A stretch of 49,576 bases of DNA, from NCBI GenBank assembly GCA_964370315.1, contig CAYJIS010000010.1, positions 1-49,576 on the forward strand, written 5' to 3'. Of the stretch, positions 42,773 through 49,576 are shown piece after piece. The DNA comes from CAYJFX01 sp964370315 (lineage in GTDB: Bacteria; Spirochaetota; Spirochaetia; Treponematales; Treponemataceae). A model generated the notes under the pieces. The model was not told where the DNA came from. It did no database searches and saw only the letters and a program-made list of their open reading frames with translations. The stretch's first letter is position 1; each line of letters starts with the position of its first letter. The translations under genes and the position numbers were made by a program.

Positions 42773-44683
42773 TTATTCTTCACTGAAAGGCTCATAACTA
42801 TATCCTGACCAAGACATTCCAAGGTGGTTTGAAAACTCTAATGTGTTCAAACGTACACCATGAACTATAACAGAAAGTACATTTAGTACCATGTTAAAAC
42901 CTTGACCAAACACCAACAATAAGATACCAGCAAAGAGTAAAAATCCTCCAAGCATAGGACCTGCCATATCATTTACAGTAGCAGAAATTGCACTACCTGC
43001 AAGACCTACTGCCCATAGACGAATATATGAAACAATGTCTGCAAAAACATTTATAACACCAAGTAGTACTGATACAATGTTTTTACAGCTTTCAAGTATA
43101 GACTTTACAACACTGCCTTCATAACTTGAAAATACAAAGTTTAAGAAGAAACCAAAACCAATAAGTCCTCCAACAGCATATAACATTGGATACTGTTCTA
43201 ATCCTTCAATAGGTATTGGCATATCAAATGGGAAACGTGTTCCATCTACAACCATACTTAATACAACGTAGAACATACCCCAAATCATAAACATAGATCC
43301 AAGCTCGCCTAACATTCTAGGTGACTTGATAAAGCGCACTACTCCCTTTAAATGAGCAATTGATAATTGCACTAAGGCAAGTGAAAAACAAAATATTTGA
43401 ACATTTTGTTTTACCCAAAGCTCATTAGCTTCAGAAAGGGCGGCAAAGTCATTAGACAAAGGATCCCATGCAAGGCTTCTTAATACATCTGGTAAGAGTT
43501 CTGGCTTTACACCAAACCAGTTACACGTTACGGCTCCCCACGCCATTGTTGCTAGTCCCAAAACAAGGAGCAATGCACTTCCTGGAGAAGGAGTTTTTTT
43601 CTTAGCCATACTGCCTAGTACCATAAAAACGGCCATTAAAACCATTACAGCACCATAACCAGCATCACCAAAAATCATACCAACGAATATTGTTAAGAAT
43701 AACAAAATCCATGCAGAAATATCATATTCTCTGTATCCAGGCACAGTTCCTAAAAAGTCTGAAACTGGATAAATTATTCGGATAAAGGCATTGTTTTTAA
43801 GCTTTGTTGGAACTTCGTCTTCCTCTTCAGGTTCTGAAATTGAAAGAGCCCAACCTTCTGCCTTTGCAACATCTTGTAACTTTGATACATCACTTTTTGG
43901 TATATAACCGGTAAGCCACGTAAGTGCATGCAAGCCCTCATCGTCTTTATCCATACCAGAAAACAAGTTTTCAAATTCAACTGCTTTACCAATATCCTTT
44001 AATGCTAAATGTAAGGCTTCGATATACTGAACCGATTCTTTAATAGATTTACTTAAGCCTTCGATTTCTTTTTTGTATTCAATAATATCTAGCTTTATTT
44101 GTTCTGTTGAAGCATACGGTAGTGTAACTGCATATGCTTCAGAAGGCATATCTTGTGGTCTAGAAGATGTATCGATATCTTTGCCATAGGTTGAATACAA
44201 AAAGCGTGTACTACTTCTATCTCTATTTACAAAAATAGTATCAATTGTTTCAGGAATCGTTGCATATTTTGAATTTTCTATTTCATAAAGATATAACTTA
44301 ACACCCTTAGAAGCTAAAAAAGACAACTTCTCTAAATCAACTTGTCCCCAAAATATAAACCTTTCTAACTCAGCTCTACCTGCCGCTATTTTATCTTCAA
44401 GTGTTTTACGTCTTTCATACATCTGAGCAATTTCAACAGCTTTTTGAACCGCATCATCTGTATTTAATTGAGTAAATTTTTGCTTTTTAGAAACTTTAAA
44501 TTCACTTAATAAAGAAATAGATAATTCTAAGGATTCTCTTTGTTCTTTTGCAGCATTGAGAGCTTCACCGTGCCCCTCTACTTCGTTTACATGAACTAAA
44601 CCTAATTTTCTAAGTTTTTTTAGAGCCTGTAATCGCTCAGATTCCAAAAGAACAAGGGCAACTTTTTTCATAGGTACAATCAT
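42773..44683 (-). CDS. atpI: V-type ATPase subunit I (stator, a-subunit)
   Basis: 636 residues. The N-terminal half is cytoplasmic and partly coiled coil (for example residues 20-60 and 195-235), and the C-terminal half has about seven to eight membrane helices, including the conserved GMIFGDAGYG and the IRLWAVGLAGSAI helix whose arginine works with the K-subunit glutamate. It forms the ion channel half and stator link. Its ATG follows the atpD stop with no spacing; MKKVALV four codons further in is a possible alternative start. Confidence 0.94.
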   Translation of the reverse strand: MIVPMKKVALVLLESERLQALKKLRKLGLVHVNEVEGHGEALNAAKEQRESLELSISLLSEFKVSKKQKFTQLNTDDAVQKAVEIAQMYERRKTLEDKIAAGRAELERFIFWGQVDLEKLSFLASKGVKLYLYEIENSKYATIPETIDTIFVNRDRSSTRFLYSTYGKDIDTSSRPQDMPSEAYAVTLPYASTEQIKLDIIEYKKEIEGLSKSIKESVQYIEALHLALKDIGKAVEFENLFSGMDKDDEGLHALTWLTGYIPKSDVSKLQDVAKAEGWALSISEPEEEDEVPTKLKNNAFIRIIYPVSDFLGTVPGYREYDISAWILLFLTIFVGMIFGDAGYGAVMVLMAVFMVLGSMAKKKTPSPGSALLLVLGLATMAWGAVTCNWFGVKPELLPDVLRSLAWDPLSNDFAALSEANELWVKQNVQIFCFSLALVQLSIAHLKGVVRFIKSPRMLGELGSMFMIWGMFYVVLSMVVDGTRFPFDMPIPIEGLEQYPMLYAVGGLIGFGFFLNFVFSSYEGSVVKSILESCKNIVSVLLGVINVFADIVSYIRLWAVGLAGSAISATVNDMAGPMLGGFLLFAGILLLVFGQGFNMVLNVLSVIVHGVRLNTLEFSNHLGMSWSGYSYEPFSEE

Positions 44684-45328
44684 TTATGCTACCCCCTCTG
44701 CTACAGCGTGAACTGTTGCATTTTTGTCTTTTTCACTTGCGGCTTCTAAATTCTTCTTAGATATCTTTCCTCGTACAACGGCAGCAACTTGCTGGTCTCC
44801 AAGATATACAGTTATTTTCTTAATGTTAGACTTAGTTTCTGGAATTTTTACTTTTTCAAATAAATTTACCCGCTGTGTTGTTACACGCAATTCTTGTGAT
44901 AAAAGTCGTACTTGCTCTTCAAGTACTTCGGCTTCTAAATCGAGAGATAAGGCTTGTTCCATTTTTGTAGCAGCAAGGTCAATCCAAAGTGGAGTCACGT
45001 ACAAATCGTAGTCTCCGCGAGAAAAGTCTGCTCCTTCATACACAGGAATTACAACCCCTGCAATGTTACCAACACCTTTTTTAATATTACTTACTGTAAC
45101 CATCTCGGGTTTAAAAGCCTCAGCTTCACCGAAAACCGCAATCCATTTTTTAAACTCAGCTTCTAAAGCGGTTTTACGCTCACGTACTTCTTGTACGCGC
45201 AGTTCAATGGTGCGAATTTCTGATTGTAATTGCTGCTTTTTTAGTATCAATGTAGGTAAATACCGTTGATACATTTTGAGCATATCTTTTTGATTCTTTT
45301 GCTCATTTTTAGTCAGCTTAACTGGCAT
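44684..45328 (-). CDS. atpD: V-type ATPase subunit D
   Basis: Central-shaft subunit of the V1 sector; rotates inside the A3B3 ring. 214 residues, mostly long helices: residues 3-60 (LTKNEQKNQKDMLKMYQRYL) and 120-180 form the antiparallel coiled coil. The C-terminus differs from archaeal subunits but is like other bacterial V-type D proteins. Lies 13 bases after atpB and directly before atpI. Confidence 0.92.
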   Translation of the reverse strand: MPVKLTKNEQKNQKDMLKMYQRYLPTLILKKQQLQSEIRTIELRVQEVRERKTALEAEFKKWIAVFGEAEAFKPEMVTVSNIKKGVGNIAGVVIPVYEGADFSRGDYDLYVTPLWIDLAATKMEQALSLDLEAEVLEEQVRLLSQELRVTTQRVNLFEKVKIPETKSNIKKITVYLGDQQVAAVVRGKISKKNLEAASEKDKNATVHAVAEGVA

Positions 45329-45341
45329 ATTTTAAACCCTT

Positions 45342-46637
45342 TTATTTGTTTTTCCAATACTTTTCAATTAACTCTGATTTAATACCGGTTTCTTCACTTT
45401 TAAAGCATTCTGAAAGGATATCCCAACCCTTATCAAGTGCACTTTCTAGCGGAATATTTACCGATAAGTCCATCATTTCTTTTTCGAAAAGAACACCAAA
45501 CTTCAATAATTTTTCGTCCCAATCAGACATCATAAAACCCATAGATTTCTTTTCAAGTGTATCTTTAAATGAAGCATACAAGCGAATAAGCCCATCCATA
45601 AGTGCACGGTGGTCATCACGGGTACTTCCGTTAACATTTTGCTTTAGACGAGACAAGCTTCCGAATGGTTCTATACGTCCACCTTTTAAGTAGAACTGAC
45701 CTTCTGTAATATAGCCTGTATTATCTGGTACAGGATGAGTAACGTCGTCACCTGGCATTGTTGTTACTGCAAGGATTGTTACAGAACCTTTGTCGTCAAA
45801 GTCTACCGCTTTTTCATAGCGTGCAGCTAGCTGACTATAAAGATCTCCTGGATATCCACGATTAGAAGGAACTTGCTCTTGAATAATAGCAATTTCTTTC
45901 ATTGAGTCTGCAAAGTTTGTCATATCTGTTAAAAGAACGAGTACGTCTTTTCCTTGTAGCGAAAATTGTTCAGCTACAGCTAAAGACATATCTGGCACCA
46001 TAAGACATTCTACTGTTGGGTCTGCAGCGGTATGCATAAACATAACAGTTTTACTTAAAGCTCCACCTTCTTCCAAAGTGGTTTTAAAGTATAAGTAATC
46101 GTCATATTTGAGTCCCATACCACCAAGAACAATAACATCTACTTCGGCTTGCATAGCAATACGTGCTAGAAGTTGGTTATATGGTTCACCTGATATAGAG
46201 AAAATTGGTAATTTTTGAGATACAACCAAGGTATTAAAAAGATCAATCATTGGAATACCGGTACGAATCATGTTTTTTGCAATAATACGCTTTGAAGGGT
46301 TTACCGATGGACCACCAATTTCAACTAGGTTATCTTTAAGAGCTGGACCATTATCTCTTGGTTCACCTGAACCATTAAAGATTCGTCCCATAAGATTATC
46401 AGAGAAACTTACACGCATCTCATGTCCAAGAAACCTTACTTGGTCCCCTGTAGATACGCCACGACCACCAGCAAAAACTTGAAGTGATACTAAATCACCG
46501 TTAATGCGGTTTACTTCTGCAAGTGACGTTCCGAAACTTGTTTCAATTTCTGCTAATTCTCCGTATTTAATATCGTCAGCACGAACAGTAATAACACTTC
46601 CGTTAATTGACTCAATTCTAGAGTATATCTTTTTCAT
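45342..46637 (-). CDS. atpB: V-type ATPase subunit B
   Basis: Regulatory, non-catalytic nucleotide-binding subunit of V1, 431 residues. It lacks a standard Walker A: the loop region reads FSISGEPYN in place of a GxxxxGKT. MIDLFNTLVVSQKLPIFS, SQLAARYEKA and the RDDHRALMDGLIRLYA segment are family landmarks. It overlaps the atpA stop by one base (TAATG), giving coupled translation in an equimolar complex. Confidence 0.95.
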   Translation of the reverse strand: MKKIYSRIESINGSVITVRADDIKYGELAEIETSFGTSLAEVNRINGDLVSLQVFAGGRGVSTGDQVRFLGHEMRVSFSDNLMGRIFNGSGEPRDNGPALKDNLVEIGGPSVNPSKRIIAKNMIRTGIPMIDLFNTLVVSQKLPIFSISGEPYNQLLARIAMQAEVDVIVLGGMGLKYDDYLYFKTTLEEGGALSKTVMFMHTAADPTVECLMVPDMSLAVAEQFSLQGKDVLVLLTDMTNFADSMKEIAIIQEQVPSNRGYPGDLYSQLAARYEKAVDFDDKGSVTILAVTTMPGDDVTHPVPDNTGYITEGQFYLKGGRIEPFGSLSRLKQNVNGSTRDDHRALMDGLIRLYASFKDTLEKKSMGFMMSDWDEKLLKFGVLFEKEMMDLSVNIPLESALDKGWDILSECFKSEETGIKSELIEKYWKNK

Positions 46638-48406
46638 TATTCACCATCCTTGAGAAGTGCAGCAGTAGATGCATCCAATGTACCTGATTTCTCGATATAA
46701 AGAGCACTTAAGTCTTTTTCAACTCCTGCGAACTTGTCTGTAGCCCATGCGGCATAGTTCCAGTCAATAAACTTTTGTCGTAATTGATTGAAGAATGAAC
46801 GTGCATCATCCTTATCTGTAAGAGTGTATGTTGAACCAAGTATTTTTAATAAAAAGTTAAATACGTATGTTTGTCGCTCTACGCTTACTGCTTCGTCAAC
46901 TTTGTCAAAAGAGTTTTGTTGTAAGTATACAGAATCAAGTAAAAATGATTTTAAGTACATAACAAAGTCATCAAGACTTGTACCTTCTTCACCAACAACT
47001 TTCATCATTTGTTCAACCTCTGTACCTTTTTTAAGGCATGAGCGAGCAAAATTAACTTTATCTACTTTTATGACACTGTCATATTTTGACCATGAATCAA
47101 GAGGATGAATTGCAGGGAACTTACGCGCATCAGATCGTTCTCTAGAAAGTCCGTGGAATGCTCCAACAACTTTTAGCGTAGCTTGTGTTACAGGCTCTTC
47201 AAAGTTACCACCAGCAGGTGAAACGGTACCACCAATAGTTACCGATCCAAAATCTCCAGATGCAAGTCGTACTAAACCTGCTCTTTCGTAGAAAGAAGCA
47301 ATATATGATTCTAAGTATGCAGGGAAAGCTTCTTCACCTGGGATTTCTTCCAAGCGTCCTGACATTTCACGAAGTGCTTGTGCCCAACGACTTGTTGAAT
47401 CTGCCAATAGGAGTACGTGTAATCCCATTTGTCGGTAGTATTCAGCTAAGGTTACCGCTGTGTAAACTGAAGCTTCACGAGAAGCTACTGGCATAGAAGA
47501 TGTGTTACAAATAACAACTGTTCTTTCCATAAGAGTTTTTCCCGTTCTAGGGTCAATAAGTTCTGGGAATTCTTTTAAGATTTCTACAACCTCACCTGCC
47601 CGCTCTCCACAAGCTGCAACAATTACAATATCAACGTCTGCATTTTGACTAAGTGCATGTTGCAAAACTGTTTTACCAGCTCCAAAAGGCCCTGGAGTAC
47701 AGAATGTACCACCTTTTGCAACAGGAAAGAAAGTATCAATAGTTCGCATTTGTGTAACCATTGTTTCTTCTGGCTTTAAGCGCTCTTGATAACAGTTTAT
47801 TGCACGTTTAACTGGCCAATTAAAGGTCATAGTTACATCAATATCTTTACCTTTTTCATCAGTTAAAACTGCTACAACATCGTGTATAGCATAAGATCCA
47901 GCATCTTTAATTGATTTTACGGTATAGGTACCAAAACAGTTAAACGGTACCATAATTTTATGACTAAACGTTCCTTCTGGAACTTCACCCAAAAACTCAC
48001 CTGCTTTTACGCTATCGCCTTTTTTAGCTATTGGTGTAAAGCTCCATTTTTTTTCTCCGTCAAGTGCTTCAAGGTATACACCCCTTTCTAAGAAGTACCC
48101 TGCTTTTTCTGCTAATTGCGGTAGGGGATTTTGAAGTCCATCAAAAACTTGTCCAAGAAGACCTGGGCCTAGAGCTACAGAAAGCATGTCGCCTGTAAAC
48201 TCAACTGGGTCTCCAGTTTTAATTCCCTTGGTCATTTCAAAAACCTGTAGTTGAGCTTGATTACCACGAATACGGATAACCTCACTCTTGAGGCTTTGAG
48301 ATCCTACTTTTACGTAGCCTACTTCATTCAATGAAACATCGCCGTCAAAAATTACACTTATCATGTTTCCGTTAACAGCTGCTACTTTACCTTTTGTATC
48401 GGTCAT
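46637..48406 (-). CDS. atpA: V-type ATPase subunit A (catalytic)
   Basis: Catalytic subunit of the rotary ATPase, 589 residues. Walker A GPFGAGKT is at 239-246; the A-type bulge insertion at about 115-185, absent from F-type beta subunits, is present; VIVAACGERAGE and LLADSTSRWAQALRE provide the catalytic glutamate and Walker B regions. Its ATG overlaps the stop of the DUF2764-like gene (ATGA). In spirochaetes the complex often works as an ion pump or a synthase depending on the species; sequence does not decide this. Confidence 0.97.
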   Translation of the reverse strand: MTDTKGKVAAVNGNMISVIFDGDVSLNEVGYVKVGSQSLKSEVIRIRGNQAQLQVFEMTKGIKTGDPVEFTGDMLSVALGPGLLGQVFDGLQNPLPQLAEKAGYFLERGVYLEALDGEKKWSFTPIAKKGDSVKAGEFLGEVPEGTFSHKIMVPFNCFGTYTVKSIKDAGSYAIHDVVAVLTDEKGKDIDVTMTFNWPVKRAINCYQERLKPEETMVTQMRTIDTFFPVAKGGTFCTPGPFGAGKTVLQHALSQNADVDIVIVAACGERAGEVVEILKEFPELIDPRTGKTLMERTVVICNTSSMPVASREASVYTAVTLAEYYRQMGLHVLLLADSTSRWAQALREMSGRLEEIPGEEAFPAYLESYIASFYERAGLVRLASGDFGSVTIGGTVSPAGGNFEEPVTQATLKVVGAFHGLSRERSDARKFPAIHPLDSWSKYDSVIKVDKVNFARSCLKKGTEVEQMMKVVGEEGTSLDDFVMYLKSFLLDSVYLQQNSFDKVDEAVSVERQTYVFNFLLKILGSTYTLTDKDDARSFFNQLRQKFIDWNYAAWATDKFAGVEKDLSALYIEKSGTLDASTAALLKDGE

Positions 48407-48951
48407 GTCGATTCTCCAAGAATTGTGTCGTATATCTTCCGGTATGATTCCATACCGTTCTCTTCATTAAACTTCTTAATACGTAGTGCTAGTTTTAGTT
48501 TTAATGCATATGCAAAAACAGCATCTAGCGAAAACATATCAGTTGGGCTTAAATTATTTAGAGCATTAAGGCGCTCTTCATTTAAGAACTCCTCTGCTTC
48601 TAGTGGGTTATCAAAGCCACTCGCCGTGCGTGCAGTAGAGATAACCTCTGGCGGAAAAGACGTTTCATCCATTGAAAGTGAAAAGTCTTTTTTTAACTTT
48701 GCAGCACGTATTTGTCCTAGCGCTAAGCGAACACTTCGTTCCCAAGAATACCAGTCATTCACAAGTGCTGATGGTGTTCTTATAGTAGACCTTGGTGGTT
48801 CAAGAGACAAGGTGCGCAATAATTTGAGCGACTTGTCGTCTAAAAAACGAGAACAAAGTTCTATAAAGTATTCTTCACCAAATGGTAAAACAGCTCCTGC
48901 GTTTATAGAAAATGCAGGAAGTTGCGCCATTAAATAGTACTGGTTAGCCAC
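48403..48951 (-). CDS. V-ATPase operon protein (DUF2764-like)
   Basis: 182 residues, helical, no enzymatic motif. A gene of this size and place, between atpE and atpA, is constant in spirochaete, chlamydial and Bacteroidetes V-ATPase operons; I recall it as DUF2764. QYYLMAQLPAF and LRTLSLEPP fit that family. The start is GTG and shares its first base with the last base of the atpE stop (TAG). A structural or assembly role, perhaps in place of the archaeal subunit C, is plausible but unproven. Confidence 0.85.
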   Translation of the reverse strand: MANQYYLMAQLPAFSINAGAVLPFGEEYFIELCSRFLDDKSLKLLRTLSLEPPRSTIRTPSALVNDWYSWERSVRLALGQIRAAKLKKDFSLSMDETSFPPEVISTARTASGFDNPLEAEEFLNEERLNALNNLSPTDMFSLDAVFAYALKLKLALRIKKFNEENGMESYRKIYDTILGEST

Positions 48952-49574
48952 TATACATTTCCTTCTTTTGCAACAGCTTTAAGAATATCTGCTGTTCTAG
49001 GGTTTAGATAGGCAGAAAACAACTCTGCAACGGCTTCAGATGAAAAGTCATAAAAGGCTGCTCCATCTTTTGTGCCAATCCTAAAGCCTGCTGAAAGTGA
49101 ATCATCAGCTTTAACTGTTAGCCCCTTTGAAACTTCATCTTTCAAAGCAGCCAATAAAGAACTTTCGATTGTTTTTAAATCTTTGTCTGAAACAATAACC
49201 GACAATGAGTCAGCTTCTGATTTCACTGCCCAATTTTTTACTGTTTCTGGGATAAGCGTTTTAAGCACATCGGCTGAATATGCTTTTTCTGTTTCAGTTT
49301 TGATAAGATTGGAAAGCTCATTTGTAATTCCATCTCTAAATGAAATAAGCAGATTTCTTCCTGCTTGTTTAATAGCATCAACACTAGCTTTTTCTAGTCG
49401 TTCATTTTCTGATACAGCTGATTTTCGCATTGATTCAGCTTTAACTTCTGCTTCAGAAACAATGTTTGCTGCTTTTTTTTCTGCCTCTGCAATTATTGTT
49501 GCTGCAGCATTTTCTGCATTAGCAACACCATCTTTTTTGATTTTATCAATTAACTCTTGCAATTGGACGTCCAT
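48951..49574 (-). CDS. atpE: V-type ATPase subunit E (peripheral stalk)
   Basis: 207 residues. The N-terminal 75 residues form a long charged helix rich in Ala, Lys and Glu (AENAAATIIAEAEKKAANIV), the coiled-coil stalk; the C-terminal part is the globular domain that grips the A3B3 head. The ATG at 49574 lies two bases from the window end, so the promoter and Shine-Dalgarno are outside. A start at this point fits the family (MDVQLQELIDKIKKDGV). Probably the first or second gene of the operon. Confidence 0.93.
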   Translation of the reverse strand: MDVQLQELIDKIKKDGVANAENAAATIIAEAEKKAANIVSEAEVKAESMRKSAVSENERLEKASVDAIKQAGRNLLISFRDGITNELSNLIKTETEKAYSADVLKTLIPETVKNWAVKSEADSLSVIVSDKDLKTIESSLLAALKDEVSKGLTVKADDSLSAGFRIGTKDGAAFYDFSSEAVAELFSAYLNPRTADILKAVAKEGNV

Positions 49575-49576
49575 AG

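Noticed and set aside
48425..48937. 170-codon open frame opposite the DUF2764-like gene
   Set aside because: The sense frame is coupled to atpE and atpA by overlapping start and stop codons, as expected for the operon. The antisense frame is Ser-rich and without a family.
1..49576. CRISPR array, tRNA, rRNA, insertion sequence or phage attachment site
   Set aside because: I looked for regular spaced repeats, tRNA-like cloverleaf ends, transposase genes and terminal inverted repeats, and found none that hold up by eye.

Overview
The window looks like a chromosomal segment from an AT-rich spirochaete, most likely a Treponema-type bacterium. This rests on protein content, not on a database search. 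The signs are a V-type ATPase operon in the spirochaete order (atpE, small DUF2764-like gene, atpA, atpB, atpD, atpI, atpK), a LicC-LicA fusion as known from Treponema denticola, ispG beside the ATPase genes, and exported proteins without wide homology. There are 43 protein genes. I see no rRNA, tRNA, CRISPR array, transposase or phage gene. No gene-free stretch exceeds about 250 bases, apart from the gap region at 7433-7627.

Layout. 1-2000: trpS and an exported protein of unknown function. 2109-7432 (+): licCA (phosphocholine activation), manC (GDP-mannose) and an ABC polysaccharide exporter (wzm, wzt). 7438-7537: an assembly gap of 100 N, flanked on both sides by the same 55 bases. 7628-9689 (-): fcl and gmd, which make GDP-L-fucose. 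9942-12288 (+): a sulfotransferase-like protein and a GT10 fucosyltransferase. 12388-18255 (-): an rfbF-rfbG-tktN-tktC-rfbH-SDR operon, read as a CDP-3,6-dideoxyhexose pathway with a two-subunit transketolase inserted in it. 18403-19575 (+): one GT2 glycosyltransferase.

19678-36400 (-) is a polysaccharide operon of 15 genes. In transcription order it holds an aminotransferase, an initiating phosphoglycosyl transferase, a WbpM-type dehydratase, a glycosyltransferase, the full set for UDP-ManNAc3NAcA (wbpE, wbpD, wbpA, wbpI and wbpB types) interrupted by an MNT-HEPN fusion gene, and five more glycosyltransferases. 36525-39910 (+): two outer-membrane beta-barrel candidates, one with a POTRA-like N-terminus and one Wzi-like. 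A bidirectional terminator closes this block. 39946-49574 (-): a TPR-like exported protein, ispG and the V-ATPase operon.

How it fits together. Housekeeping genes (trpS; ispG and V-ATPase) flank about 38 kb of surface-glycan genes. These supply GDP-fucose, a CDP-linked (possibly branched) dideoxy sugar, UDP-ManNAc3NAcA, a UDP-4-amino-4,6-dideoxy sugar and CDP-choline. They also encode transferases to assemble the glycan, an ABC exporter (no Wzx or Wzy seen) and outer-membrane proteins that could place it on the surface. The most novel part is the split transketolase inside the CDP-dideoxyhexose operon, which I read as a candidate route to a C4-branched sugar. Also notable are an apparent ATC start codon in that operon, the MNT-HEPN fusion inside a sugar operon, two putatively leaderless promoters, and a palindrome overlapping the wzm promoter.
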